From WRHT01 sp031550525 (GTDB lineage: Bacteria; Desulfobacterota; Desulfovibrionia; Desulfovibrionales; Desulfovibrionaceae), in contig JAVBON010000014.1 in the NCBI GenBank assembly GCA_031550525.1, positions 62,001 to 126,000 of the forward strand: a stretch of DNA of 64,000 nucleotides, written 5' to 3'. The stretch's first letter is position 1. Each line of letters starts with the position of its first letter. Positions 26,180-35,649 of the stretch are shown here, piece by piece. The position numbers and the translations under genes were made by a program. A model generated the notes under the pieces. The model ran no database searches and was not told the DNA's origin. It worked only from the letters and a program-made list of their open reading frames with translations.

Positions 26180-27001
26180 CTATTCAATCCAATTCACTGG
26201 CAGTACAGCCCGTGGCGGAATATAACTTACGCGCACCTTTGGGTAGCCGAACATATGCCCGCCGCCAACCATTTCATCACTTTTTACGCCGAGAAACTCA
26301 AGCAGTTCCGGCGTATGCGGGCAGGCCGAGGTAAAATATCCGGCCCAGCAGCAGCCCACGCCTCTGGCATGCGCCGCCAGCTCAAAATATGTAAGGCCAA
26401 CCGCGCAATCCGAATAGCCCCAGTCGTCTTTTTGGGCTATAGCCACCGCAAGCTGGCGCGCGCCACGCAAAAACGGGTCCTGCCCTTTGCGCCACATATT
26501 AGCTAATATTTTTCCCGCCCTTTTTTGCGGCGTAGGCGGTTCCATTACTGCGTAACGATCAAAAAATCCGGCAATAAGCGCATTTATTTTATCAAGGTTT
26601 TCCCTGCCGTTTATTACCACCCAGCGCACAGCCCGCTGGTTTTTGGCCGTGGGCTGATAACTGGCGGTTTCGATAATCTCTTGCACCAGCTCGCGCGGCA
26701 CGGCTTTATTGTTGAAAAAACGCAACGAGCGGCGGCTTTTTAACAGCAAGTCCACTGCCTCGGCTCCAGGCAGGAGCGAGCGCTCCACTTTTACCACCCG
26801 CTCCATGGGCAGGTGCTCAAGGCTGCTCGCGCCATGCGGGCAAAAAGCCACGCAATGCCCGCAGCCAATGCAGCGCGACTGCTGCCCTTCAAGCATATAG
26901 GGCAGACCGTCGTCAGCAACGCTTATTATGCCTATGGGGCAAATAGAGCTGCAAATTCCGTCTTTACGGCACCTTGCAGCGTCAACATGAAATAAAGACA
27001 T
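26180..27001 (-). CDS. Ferredoxin-domain nitroreductase
   Basis: This 273-residue protein has an N-terminal 2x[4Fe-4S] ferredoxin-type domain (CRKDGICSSICPIG and CIGCGHCVAFCPHG, residues about 11-57). It is fused to a nitroreductase fold with FMN-binding SRRSLRFFNNK, the segment YQPTAKNQRAVRW and GVGCCWAGYF. Such fusions use ferredoxin electrons to reduce nitro- or quinone-like substrates. A GAGGT ribosome-binding site precedes the ATG. The gene is convergent with rplL. Substrate unknown. Confidence 0.88.
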   Translation of the reverse strand: MSLFHVDAARCRKDGICSSICPIGIISVADDGLPYMLEGQQSRCIGCGHCVAFCPHGASSLEHLPMERVVKVERSLLPGAEAVDLLLKSRRSLRFFNNKAVPRELVQEIIETASYQPTAKNQRAVRWVVINGRENLDKINALIAGFFDRYAVMEPPTPQKRAGKILANMWRKGQDPFLRGARQLAVAIAQKDDWGYSDCAVGLTYFELAAHARGVGCCWAGYFTSACPHTPELLEFLGVKSDEMVGGGHMFGYPKVRVSYIPPRAVLPVNWIE

Positions 27002-27098
27002 GGCAAAACCTCATAATTCAAAATATCTGTTACAATAGCCAAGCGTACATGCGGGCATTTTTAAGGAGTTCCAGGCAATAGTCAACGAATATCGTCAC

Positions 27099-29450
27099 AT
27101 GTGTAATTTGCCGGACGGGCACTTTACAAAGCCGCCGCCTGCGTCTAAACTTTTGCATATGCATGCGCGAAAAATACTCTTAAACGCAGTTCTGCCTCTG
27201 TTGCTTGCAGCGCTGGCCCTGTTGCCCTCAGCAGCCTGTTCAGATACCGGCGGTAGGGGCGCGCCCGCCGATTTAGCGGGCAATAACGAATCCACCATGG
27301 GGCGGGCTGATCCAGGCTATATGCAGTACCTGGAAAAGCAATCCATGCTGTACCACGCCTCGCGTCTTGCCCCGCTTATTTCCGGTTCAAACATGTTCTG
27401 GCGGCACCCGTTTACAGATCAACGCGCGGCGCGGTTATCGCAAAATGCCGGAGTATGGGTACGCATACATCCGCAAACCGTGTTGAGCTCGACGGACTCC
27501 GGCCCCCTGCAACAGTTGGGCAGCCCGATATTTTGGAATGTAATGCGCAAGCTGGGGGCTGGGGGCGTTTATATAGCGCCCACTGGCGGCAGCGGCAGCA
27601 TGTGGAACCACGACAAAAACGCCGAAACCGTCAACGGCGACGATATAATTCAGTTTACATTCGCCAAAAACATGGGCGCGGAGAAAGATTACGCCCGTAT
27701 AATTCAGCAAGCGCAAACGCAAAACTGCTTGCTTGGTGGCGATATAATGCCTGCGGCCGCAGGCCTGGGCCCTGATTTTTTTCTGGCTACGCGCAACCTG
27801 CGCGGCTACCCAGGCATTTTCTGCATGCTTGAAGTGCCCCAGGCCTTATGGGATGCCTTGCCTGCCATGGAAAACAAAAACACCGAATGGCAAGTGGAGG
27901 CGCTAAGCGCTGAGCAAGTGCAAACCTTGGCGCAAAAGGGTTTTATAGCCCAACATTTTAATCAGGATAACCTGCCATACCTTTCTTCAAGCGGTTGGGC
28001 CGCCACCGGACAGGTGCGCGGGGCGGACGCCAATGTGCGCCGCTGGCTCTACAGGTATGCCTACAGCCCGCGACGCCCTGTATTTAATATTTACGACCCC
28101 AGCCGTACTGCGGATATGATCTTTTATGGCAGCTCAATTTACCAGACAGGCATACTAGGCAACGCCTTTACCGGCATGCAACTGGCCCCGCTGTTCGGGC
28201 TGGAGAGCACCGGCGGGTCTCCAGCGCCCATAACCAGCCCCGGCAACTACACGGCCGCATTATCTTTATCCGGCACTCTGGCGCAGCAAAGCCGCGCCTA
28301 TGGCGGCTGGTCTTGGATAAAAGATTCGCTGCCCCTGCCTTTAATATACAGCTTCATGCAAAGCGGCCCGGATTTTGTGTATGACAGCATCACAAGCCCT
28401 GCGGCGGAACATGCCCTGCTCACCGGCAATATCGCCCTGCTGAGATTTATGTTTGCCGAGGCACTGCTGCAGGAAATAGACTTCACACGCCTTGCGCGCA
28501 CCTCCAGCGGCGCGGCCGGGGTTGATTACAACCTGCCGCAGTTGCGCTATATGTTCAACGAAAACCGCATTTACAAAGATGACCCAAGCAGTTTGGGCAG
28601 GCGCGCCATTGCCGCCGAACGCCTGTTTCATGATACCTTGGGCGAAGTACGCGAAAAAATGCTGGCGCAGCCTGAAAAGGAATCGGCATCATTACTTGAA
28701 GGCAACATGCTCTACACCACCCCGGCTGGCATAGCGACCCTGGCCCTAGGCTTGCCGCAAAACGGCCTGTCGCCGGATGCGTCCGGGGCAGTCAGGCGCG
28801 GGCATATGTTGCTGCAATTCTTCAAAGCAATGCAGCCTGGCCTGTGGATGCTGGACGGACAGGATTTGGCCGGTTCCATGCCGCTGCAAGGCAATTTGCT
28901 GCAAAGCAGAGGCAACTGGAACAAACGTCTTGCGCCCATGGGCGCTTTCCCAATACTCACCAGTTCAGAATCTTTCATGGCCAGCGTTTTGGGCATACCA
29001 AAAGCCAAAACGCTTTATGGCCCGCTTGACGCGCAAAGCTACAACCCCTCGTCAGCCTTGAGCGAGCTGGCCGAGTTAATAAAACTGCGCGGCAGCCTTG
29101 GCATTGCCAGTGGCGAGTTCTGCGGCCTTTTGCCTGCAAAAGGCGGCGGCTTGGCTATTGTGGTTACACGCCTGCAGCAAAAAAACGATACAAGTTTGTA
29201 CGCGCTGGCCATAAGCAACTTCAGCCGCGAAGAAAGCCAGGAGATAATAGACCTCGCCGCCCTGCCCACTCTGGCGGTGCAAGATGCTGAAACCGAAATA
29301 GAGCTGCTTTACGGCGATATTGAATCCATCTCCCAAAATGACAACAACATACAGTTAGACGCCCCCGGCTGGTCAAAAGCGCTTGTGCTGCTAAAAGTAC
29401 GCCAACTGCCAATACCGCCGGAGCAAGCCGGGCAGGAAGAAGTTGAATAA
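27099..29450 (+). CDS. Large exported protein, possible GH13-like fold
   Basis: This 783-residue protein was not recognised with certainty. From residue 21 it shows a positively charged start, the hydrophobic run LLNAVLPLLLAALALL and PSAACSD, a signal peptide or weak lipobox. The better start may therefore be the ATG at 27159. The body has segments laid out like an alpha-amylase barrel: IFWNVMRKLGAGGVYIAPTG, then LGGDIMPAAAGLGPDF, and a late AYGGWSWIKDSLPLPLIY. The clear GH13 catalytic Asp/Glu motifs were not found. A C-terminal beta domain (about 690-775) also fits that family. It is periplasmic or membrane-anchored. No substrate is proposed. Confidence 0.6.
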   Translation: MCNLPDGHFTKPPPASKLLHMHARKILLNAVLPLLLAALALLPSAACSDTGGRGAPADLAGNNESTMGRADPGYMQYLEKQSMLYHASRLAPLISGSNMFWRHPFTDQRAARLSQNAGVWVRIHPQTVLSSTDSGPLQQLGSPIFWNVMRKLGAGGVYIAPTGGSGSMWNHDKNAETVNGDDIIQFTFAKNMGAEKDYARIIQQAQTQNCLLGGDIMPAAAGLGPDFFLATRNLRGYPGIFCMLEVPQALWDALPAMENKNTEWQVEALSAEQVQTLAQKGFIAQHFNQDNLPYLSSSGWAATGQVRGADANVRRWLYRYAYSPRRPVFNIYDPSRTADMIFYGSSIYQTGILGNAFTGMQLAPLFGLESTGGSPAPITSPGNYTAALSLSGTLAQQSRAYGGWSWIKDSLPLPLIYSFMQSGPDFVYDSITSPAAEHALLTGNIALLRFMFAEALLQEIDFTRLARTSSGAAGVDYNLPQLRYMFNENRIYKDDPSSLGRRAIAAERLFHDTLGEVREKMLAQPEKESASLLEGNMLYTTPAGIATLALGLPQNGLSPDASGAVRRGHMLLQFFKAMQPGLWMLDGQDLAGSMPLQGNLLQSRGNWNKRLAPMGAFPILTSSESFMASVLGIPKAKTLYGPLDAQSYNPSSALSELAELIKLRGSLGIASGEFCGLLPAKGGGLAIVVTRLQQKNDTSLYALAISNFSREESQEIIDLAALPTLAVQDAETEIELLYGDIESISQNDNNIQLDAPGWSKALVLLKVRQLPIPPEQAGQEEVE

Positions 29451-29475
29451 TACCGGAAATGTGAAAGCGCTTTAA

Positions 29476-29525
29476 CAGCAATCAAATGCCGATACTGCAT
29501 TTACAGTATCGGCATTTGATTGCTG
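29476..29525 (+). terminator. 22-bp perfect hairpin after the exported protein
   Basis: The arms at 29476-29497 and 29504-29525 (ATCAAATGCCGATACTG core) are perfectly complementary around a 6-nt loop. It lies 26 nt after the stop and 41 nt from the convergent fxsA end, so it probably ends transcription from both sides. Confidence 0.7.
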
Positions 29526-29565
29526 AAGCCAGACTTGCGCGTTCTGGGCTTTTTCGCGCGTCCAT

Positions 29566-30099
29566 TTACTCTTTATCCAAATTCACATCTATTATGGAGC
29601 TTTCGTCTATGCGCCTGCGCCCAGCGATGCGCTCCTCGCCAGATGGGTTTCCGTCGCTGTCCATTACTGTAACCTTTATTTCACTGCGAAACTCCGGCTC
29701 CTGCGCGGCCTTGAACTCTTCATCACCAGCTCCGTTGTAAAAATTGCCAAAGCGAAACACCCGCGCAAACCCGTTGCGCTGCATAAAATATTGGCCGGTA
29801 CGCCGGGTGAGAAATGTCTGTACAGGGGGCAACAACAGCAAAAGCGCCATAAAATCCGATACAAAGCCCGGAATTATAAATAAGCTGGCGGCCAGGCTGC
29901 TGAAAATGAGAGCGGAGGCCCGTACATTTCCGCCTGTAAAGGCAAGCGCCCTATTGCGTTGCAATATAAAACTTCCGGCCAGAAAAGACAGCACAACCAG
30001 CCCGAAAACCGGCCACCCTCCTACAAGCGCGCTAACCTGGGCCAGCACGAAAATTTCCAGAAATATATAACATAAAACCAGTAAAAAGCCCGCGGGCAT
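29566..30099 (-). CDS. fxsA: FxsA-family membrane protein
   Basis: This 177-residue protein has three to four membrane segments in its first 95 residues (LLVLCYIFLEIFVLAQV, WPVFGLVVLSFLAGSFIL, FSSLAASLFIIPGFVSDF). It has the family motifs RNRALAFTGG and GFVSDFMALLLLLPP. The C-terminal half is soluble and charged. E. coli FxsA affects exclusion of phage T7 by the F factor; its native role is unknown. GAGAGGTAAGC precedes the ATG. The gene is divergent from the GT92-type gene at 30245. Confidence 0.85.
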   Translation of the reverse strand: MPAGFLLVLCYIFLEIFVLAQVSALVGGWPVFGLVVLSFLAGSFILQRNRALAFTGGNVRASALIFSSLAASLFIIPGFVSDFMALLLLLPPVQTFLTRRTGQYFMQRNGFARVFRFGNFYNGAGDEEFKAAQEPEFRSEIKVTVMDSDGNPSGEERIAGRRRIDESSIIDVNLDKE

Positions 30100-30244
30100 G
30101 CTTACCTCTCAGGGTTATATTGCTGCTGTGTTATATTTCTATTTAATTACTAAATCAGCCATGGCAAGATCTGGTTTTCAAATGCGCCAGGCCACCCTGC
30201 CCCTCTGTAATTTACTTTTGCCAACCGTCTTGCTATTTAGAGCC

Positions 30245-31468
30245 ATGCCGCAAAAAAAATTTTACCTGGCCGCGTGCTGCATCGCCAAAGACGAAGAGCC
30301 TTTTATAGCTGAATGGCTCATCTACCACAGCCTCATTGGCGTGGAGCATTTTTTTATATACGACAACTTCAGCGCCACGCCATTGGAAGAACACCCAGTG
30401 GTGCAAAAATTTGTGAATCAGGGCCGCGTCACAATTGCCAGCATTGCTGGTAAAGCCATGCAACTGCCGGTGTACGCCCACTGCCTGCAAATCCATGGGC
30501 CTCAGTGCAAATGGATTGCCTTTGTGGATTTGGATGAGTTTATATGCCCCCTGCGCACTGGCGACATGCGCGCCCTGTTGGCAGAATATGAAGATTACTC
30601 TGGCCTGGCCCTTAACTGGAAGTGCTTTGGCAGCTCCGGCCACCTGAGCAGGCCTGCCGGTCTGGTAATGCAAAATTACCAGGAGCGTTTCACCAAGCGG
30701 CACCCCCTTAACTTTCATGTAAAAAGCATTGTGCAGCCGGATAAAACCGCTAACGTGCATACAGCGCACGCCTTTTACCCGCACCAGGGGCAGGCGGCCG
30801 TAAACGATCAGTTGCGCCCGCTCCCTTTTGGCGCTTCGCTTTGCCCTACATCTTGGGAAAAAGCCTGTGTTAACCACTACATACTTAAGTCTCAAGAGGA
30901 TGCCGAACACCGCATGCGGCGTGGCCGGGCCGATGTAAACAGCGACAAGCCCACCATAGAGTATGATTACTTTTGCCGCCTGGCGCGCGAGCCGCAGGAA
31001 AAAGATTCATCCATAACCCGTTTTGTGCAGCCTGTCGCGCGCCTGCTCGAGTCCTCCGAAATTCCGCCGCCAAACACCGATGCGCTGTCTGGAGACGACC
31101 TGCCCAGATACACGCGTCTGGCCGGTTTGTTTATACAAGAAAAACGCTTTGCCGAAGCCGAAATATTATTGTGCCACGCCGCCATGCACCATGCGGAAAA
31201 AGCGCAGCTTTGGGTCACCAGAGCCACGCTGGCGCGGCACAAAGGGGAATATGACAGCGCCCTGCTGTTTTTGAAAAAAGCCATGAGCCTGGATGAACTG
31301 CCGCAATCCTATGAGGAACTGCTTGATTTGTATATTATCATGGGCAAACGCAAAGAAGGCCGCGCAGTGCTGGAGTTTATGCTGCATGCATCCACGGTGC
31401 AGACTGATTCCACGGCCCTGAAACACAAGCTCGCCCTTGCGGCAAAAATGCTGGGTTACCATGCCTGA
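30245..31468 (+). CDS. GT92/Glyco_tranf_2_4-type glycosyltransferase, paralogue 3
   Basis: The ATG at 30245 was chosen because MPQKKFYLAACCIAKDEEPF then aligns with the starts of the other paralogues; the frame is open further upstream. The 407-residue protein has GVEHFFIYDNFSATP, the metal/nucleotide-sugar motif AFVDLDEFICP, SSGHLSRPAGL and NHYILKSQEDAEHRMRRGRAD. Helical repeat-like segments end it (ETILLCHAAMHHAEKAQ-like pattern). Its stop overlaps the start of paralogue 4 by 8 nt, so the two are translated together. The ribosome-binding site is weak. Confidence 0.78.
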   Translation: MPQKKFYLAACCIAKDEEPFIAEWLIYHSLIGVEHFFIYDNFSATPLEEHPVVQKFVNQGRVTIASIAGKAMQLPVYAHCLQIHGPQCKWIAFVDLDEFICPLRTGDMRALLAEYEDYSGLALNWKCFGSSGHLSRPAGLVMQNYQERFTKRHPLNFHVKSIVQPDKTANVHTAHAFYPHQGQAAVNDQLRPLPFGASLCPTSWEKACVNHYILKSQEDAEHRMRRGRADVNSDKPTIEYDYFCRLAREPQEKDSSITRFVQPVARLLESSEIPPPNTDALSGDDLPRYTRLAGLFIQEKRFAEAEILLCHAAMHHAEKAQLWVTRATLARHKGEYDSALLFLKKAMSLDELPQSYEELLDLYIIMGKRKEGRAVLEFMLHASTVQTDSTALKHKLALAAKMLGYHA

Positions 31469-32675
31469 TACGCTAAAATATTATCTGGCTGTTTGCGCCA
31501 TAGCCAAAAACGAAGACCATTTTTTGGAAGAATGGCTTGCCTATCACTGCGCCATAGGCGTTGAACATTTTTATATTTATGACAATATGAGCGATACGCC
31601 CATACGCGCCGATGCGCGCCTGCAAAAATACCATAACGCAGGTATGCTCACGGTGCTGGATGTGGAAGGACATGGGCAGCAAATCCCCAGTTATAATCAC
31701 TGCCTGAAGGCATACGGCCCGCTGTGCCGCTGGCTGGCTTTCATAGATTTGGACGAATTCATCTACCCGCAAGGCGTTAACGATTTTCGCCCCTTTCTGG
31801 CGGAGTTTGAACCGTATGCCGGACTTGCGCTTAACTGGAAGCTGTTCGGCTCAAACGGCCACCTGACCCGCCCCAAAGGTCTTGTAATTGACAATTACAC
31901 CGAACGTCTTGTGGCTCCGGATACAGAACTGCATATAAAAAGCATAGTAAACCCAACCATGGCCCTTGAGGCCAAAAATCCGCACACCTTCTTGTACAGG
32001 CCCGGAGCCTACTGTGTAACCGAGCAGCAAATGCCGGTACCGGCGGAAGAGGCCTTTGTACTGCCCACCCGTGAAAAAGCCTGGATAAACCACTATTTTT
32101 ACCGCTCGCAGCAGGATTTTTCTGAAAAGGTAGCGCGTGGTCGGGCCAGCGTTACACCAGACAAAGGCGGCAAAGACTATAACGCCTTTTACAGGCAAAA
32201 CGCTTATCCACACAAGCAGGAGAAGCATATCCGGCGCTTTTCGGAGGCAGTGCGGGCCAATATGGCCCAAAACCAGCTAAAACAGATCCGGCCGGAGCCA
32301 GACCCTTCCGCTGGGGCGCAGGGTTATATAGATCTGGCTACTGCCTTTATGCTGGCCCAAGAGCCGGAAAAGGCCGAGGTCACCCTTTGCCGGGCCGTAC
32401 TGCGCTTTGCAGGGCACCCTCTCATATGGCTAACCCGCGCCTTTGTTGCGCGTAAAAAACGTGAATACCAAAAAGCACGTCAGTTTATATATAAAGCTCT
32501 TGAACTGGCCGAGCTTCCGCAAATTTATCTTGAGCTGATCCATCTGAATCTGGACTGCGGCAATGAAGAAGAAGCAGGCGATATAATCTATTACCTGCTC
32601 CATACCCCGTCCATGCGCGTGCAGGAGGAAGGCTTTTATACAGAGCTTAACAAGATGGCCGCGCAACTGGCTTGA
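31461..32675 (+). CDS. GT92/Glyco_tranf_2_4-type glycosyltransferase, paralogue 4
   Basis: This 404-residue protein starts inside the end of paralogue 3. Motifs: YYLAVCAIAKNEDHFLEEW, GVEHFYIYDNMSDTP, metal site FIDLDEFIYP, SNGHLTRPKGL, NHYFYRSQQDFSEKVARGRAS. The C-terminus is again a helical solenoid (LTRAFVARKKREYQKARQFIY). It forms a two-gene unit with paralogue 3 and probably shares its polysaccharide target. Downstream lies a 149-bp mobile element. Confidence 0.8.
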   Translation: MPDTLKYYLAVCAIAKNEDHFLEEWLAYHCAIGVEHFYIYDNMSDTPIRADARLQKYHNAGMLTVLDVEGHGQQIPSYNHCLKAYGPLCRWLAFIDLDEFIYPQGVNDFRPFLAEFEPYAGLALNWKLFGSNGHLTRPKGLVIDNYTERLVAPDTELHIKSIVNPTMALEAKNPHTFLYRPGAYCVTEQQMPVPAEEAFVLPTREKAWINHYFYRSQQDFSEKVARGRASVTPDKGGKDYNAFYRQNAYPHKQEKHIRRFSEAVRANMAQNQLKQIRPEPDPSAGAQGYIDLATAFMLAQEPEKAEVTLCRAVLRFAGHPLIWLTRAFVARKKREYQKARQFIYKALELAELPQIYLELIHLNLDCGNEEEAGDIIYYLLHTPSMRVQEEGFYTELNKMAAQLA

Positions 32676-32760
32676 GACGCGGCTTAGCCTGAACACTGCG
32701 CCCTTGCCGCCGGTAAAGCGGACAAATGCAGCTTTTGCATTAATAAACGATATTACGCCA

Positions 32761-32909
32761 GGGGCTGTCTCTAAAAAGCATCTTTTGCCCCCTGTACTGC
32801 GTCAAACACCAATTTTTGTCCAGGGCTGTACCATTAGAGTACTATCACTGTCCTAAAATCGACGCTTTCCTTGCCAGGGAACAAAATACGTCTTTTTAGA
32901 GACAGCCCC
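32761..32909. mobile_element. 149-bp MITE-like element (copy B)
   Basis: The terminal inverted repeats GGGGCTGTCTCTAAAAAG and CTTTTTAGAGACAGCCCC are 18 bp and perfect. The interior carries TTTTTGTCCAGGG and TGCCAGGGAACAAAAT blocks and no open frame. A second copy of identical length, inverted, lies at 41457-41605. It is non-autonomous; a transposase would have to be supplied from elsewhere. Confidence 0.75.
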
Positions 32910-32932
32910 TAGCCTGCGCGCTTCACATTTTT

Positions 32933-33793
32933 TCAGCAATTCTCTCCACATTTACTGCCGTGCTTTATGAAATTGCCATTCTCAAGCTCCATAAAGGCAG
33001 TGCGCAGCTCATCCTCGGTATTCATAACGATTGGGCCGCCCCAAGCTACCGGCTCTTTCAGGGGGGCCGCGCTAGCCACCATAAAACGCGCGCCCTGGCT
33101 GCCTGCTTTAACGCTGATCATATCGCCATAGTTCAATAAGGCTGCCTGCCTGGCCGGCAGCACCTCGCCGCCTTTCATGGCCAAATCGCCGGATATTACA
33201 TAAACAAAGGCCGTATCCATGGGCGGGGTTTCCACGCTCCAATATTCTCCGCCTTCCAGTGCGACATCAAGGTACAAGGCCTTTACATAATCGCCAAACA
33301 TGGCCCCCCGGGTGTTCTTATAGTTTCCGGCCAGCACACGCACAACAGCCCCGTTATCCCTCACTTCCGGAATAGCTCCGGCAGTAAGGTTGCGGTACTT
33401 TGGCGGCTCCATTTTAGCAGCATGCGGCAGGTTTATCCATAATTGCAAACCAAGCAAATGCTCAACAGCCACAGGCATCTCCTGGTGCAGAATACCGCTT
33501 CCGGCGGTCATCCATTGGCAGGAGCCGGAAACAATTTCGCCGCTGTTGCCCAGGCTGTCTTTATGCTTTATGGCGCCGTCTATAAGATAGGTTACGGTTT
33601 CAATGCCCCGATGCGGGTGCATGGGAAAACCCGCCAGATACTCATCCGGGCTGCGCGAATCAAAGGCATCCAACAACAAAAAAGGATCAAACTGCTTAAC
33701 GTCATTATAGCCTAGAACCCTCAGCAAATGAACGCCCGCACCATCAACGGTGCGCCGCCCCCTCACGGTTTTGTGAATCGTACGCTCTATCAT
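32933..33793 (-). CDS. Pirin-family protein
   Basis: This 286-residue bicupin has the pirin N-terminal DPFLLLDAFDS and the metal-site motif FPMHPHRGIETVTYLIDG, then a second His in HKDSLGNSG and HQEMP. The C-terminal cupin contains GGPIVMNTEDELR. Pirins act as quercetinase-like dioxygenases or as redox cofactors of other proteins. GGAGGGCGC is the ribosome-binding site. It is monocistronic on the minus strand. Confidence 0.93.
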   Translation of the reverse strand: MIERTIHKTVRGRRTVDGAGVHLLRVLGYNDVKQFDPFLLLDAFDSRSPDEYLAGFPMHPHRGIETVTYLIDGAIKHKDSLGNSGEIVSGSCQWMTAGSGILHQEMPVAVEHLLGLQLWINLPHAAKMEPPKYRNLTAGAIPEVRDNGAVVRVLAGNYKNTRGAMFGDYVKALYLDVALEGGEYWSVETPPMDTAFVYVISGDLAMKGGEVLPARQAALLNYGDMISVKAGSQGARFMVASAAPLKEPVAWGGPIVMNTEDELRTAFMELENGNFIKHGSKCGENC

Positions 33794-34045
33794 GCGCCCT
33801 CCAAAAACTGAAATTGCCAGCCGCTACAAACCGGACTCAACTATATGGATATATGATAAACGCAGTTGGTCCATTATTATGTGTAAAGTGGAACCGTTAG
33901 CGGAATTAGCGGGCCGAGCTGAAAAGATATTTTAGAGGGAGTTGCGAATAATTTGCAAGCGAGAGAGCAAAAGCAGGTTTACGGCATACGCATGCAAACG
34001 CCGCTGAACGACAACAGAAAATACTGGGAGTATGGAAAATGAATA

Positions 34046-34090
34046 TTAATAATATCAAAGCCCCCTTGAAGGGGGCTTTGATATTATTAA
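34046..34090. terminator. Bidirectional terminator downstream of the S1 gene
   Basis: A 20-bp perfect stem (TTAATAATATCAAAGCCCCC and its complement) with a TTGAA loop. It sits 18 nt past the 3' end of the minus-strand S1 gene. The 33794-34045 stretch beyond it shows no supported gene. Confidence 0.85.
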
Positions 34091-34107
34091 AAACTATTCA
34101 AAAATAG

Positions 34108-35649
34108 CTACTTGTTCTTCTTTTCCATCGCCTGGGCCAGAGCTGCACCCAAAATGCCGAATCCGCCGGATGATTCGCCCTTTCCACTATGCTGCTTCCA
34201 ATCTCTGACATCGTCATTTTTGGGCGCACGGGGTTTGCCGCCGCGTCCAGCCGGGCGCTGTTCGCCTTCCGGGCGGGGGGCGCGTTCCTGCCGCAACACT
34301 TCCTCGGCGTCCTCGCCTGCCGGGGCCAAGGTTATTTTACGGGCGGCAAGGGTCATTTCAGCCACACGCACCAACACTTCCTCACCTGGCACAAGCTTGT
34401 CGAACTTGCTTTTGCCTTTAACCGAGGCGATAAAAGAATTGGGCATGAGGCCGGTAATGCCGGGGGCCAGATTTATAAACAGGCCGAAATTGGCGCGTTT
34501 TTCAAGGCGTCCGGTATGCTCGCTATCAATGGGGAAATCTTCTTCCACCTTGGCCCAAGGGTCGCCGGCGGCATCGCGCAGGCTCAAGGACACACGGCGT
34601 TTTTCCAGGTCAACTTCTTTTATTTTTACGGTAACGTCGTCACCCACGGCCAAAATATCTTCGGCCTTGTTCACACGCTTTTCCCATGACATTTCAGAGA
34701 GATGCACAAGCCCTTCAATGCCGGGCAAAACCTCTACAAAAGCGCCAAAGGCAGCCAGGCGGGCCACTTTACCGCTGATAATATCACCGGCGCGCAGGCG
34801 TTCGCCTACCGAGCTCCACGGATCTTCGGCAATCTGGCGTATGGAGAGTGAAATACGCGTTCCTTTATCTTCCTTGGCCACACCAAGCAATTTTACACGC
34901 ACTTTCTGGCCGACAGAAAGCACCTCGTCAGGCTGCTGCAACTTGGACCAAGAAAGCTCGGACACATGCACCAGTCCGTCAACGCCGGGCGCAAGCTCAA
35001 TAAAGGCACCGAAAGGAGCAAGCCTTTGCACCGTGCCTTCAAGCACATCGCCCTCTTTAACGCCGTCCAGAAAAGTTTTAAGGCTCTCAGCCTGAGCCGC
35101 TTCAAGCAACGCGCGACGCGAAAGCACAATGTTGCGCCCGCCCTGCTCCAACTTGGTGATAATAAAGCTATAGGTTTTACCCATATAGGCCTGAGGGTCT
35201 TCCACCTGGCGCAAATCCATCTGGCTGGTGGGGCAAAAAGCCCTGCGGCGCATTATATCAACCGAGAAACCGCCCTTCACAACAGAGGTGACCTTGCCCT
35301 CAACAGGCAGTTTGGCGGCTTTGGCGTCTTCAAGGGCGCTAAGGTTGGCCGCGCCGCGCACAACTTTGGAGAGTTTGACTTCCTGCGGCGAAACATGCAC
35401 CACGTAAAGGTCCAGCACGTCGCCCACCGCGCAGGAGGTTACGCCGTCCTGCTCCAGTTCCGCTTTTTCCACAATACCGTCAACCTTGCTGCCCGTACTT
35501 ACGAACACAGTGTCGTTAGTAATGGCTACAACGGTTACCTTAACCCTCTGCCCAGGCTCCAGGCGGGTTGAAGAATGCTCTTCTTCCTGCTGGGCCAGCA
35601 TGTCGGCAAAGCTGGCATCTTCCTGTTCGGTGCTGTTTTCCTCTGTCAT
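34108..35649 (-). CDS. rpsA: S1-domain protein, ribosomal protein S1-like
   Basis: This 513-residue protein has five S1 OB-fold domains. Clear units are PGQRVKVTVVAITND (about 30-100), VEGKVTSVVKGGFSV (about 115-180), EGDVLEGTVQRLAPFGAF (about 200-272), AGDIISGKVARLAAFGAF (about 285-357) and a last TGRLEKRANFGLF (about 375-440). It ends in a Gly/Arg/Pro-rich tail with EKKNK. Classical S1 has six domains, so this five-domain form may be a paralogue rather than the sole S1. S1 binds mRNA and drives initiation. AAGGAGAAGAAGG precedes the ATG. The gene symbol is tentative. Confidence 0.82.
   Translation of the reverse strand: MTEENSTEQEDASFADMLAQQEEEHSSTRLEPGQRVKVTVVAITNDTVFVSTGSKVDGIVEKAELEQDGVTSCAVGDVLDLYVVHVSPQEVKLSKVVRGAANLSALEDAKAAKLPVEGKVTSVVKGGFSVDIMRRRAFCPTSQMDLRQVEDPQAYMGKTYSFIITKLEQGGRNIVLSRRALLEAAQAESLKTFLDGVKEGDVLEGTVQRLAPFGAFIELAPGVDGLVHVSELSWSKLQQPDEVLSVGQKVRVKLLGVAKEDKGTRISLSIRQIAEDPWSSVGERLRAGDIISGKVARLAAFGAFVEVLPGIEGLVHLSEMSWEKRVNKAEDILAVGDDVTVKIKEVDLEKRRVSLSLRDAAGDPWAKVEEDFPIDSEHTGRLEKRANFGLFINLAPGITGLMPNSFIASVKGKSKFDKLVPGEEVLVRVAEMTLAARKITLAPAGEDAEEVLRQERAPRPEGEQRPAGRGGKPRAPKNDDVRDWKQHSGKGESSGGFGILGAALAQAMEKKNK

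Noticed and set aside
30098..30244. Upstream extension of the third GT92-type gene
   Set aside because: It has no ribosome-binding site and reads into the divergent fxsA start region; the paralogue alignment supports 30245.
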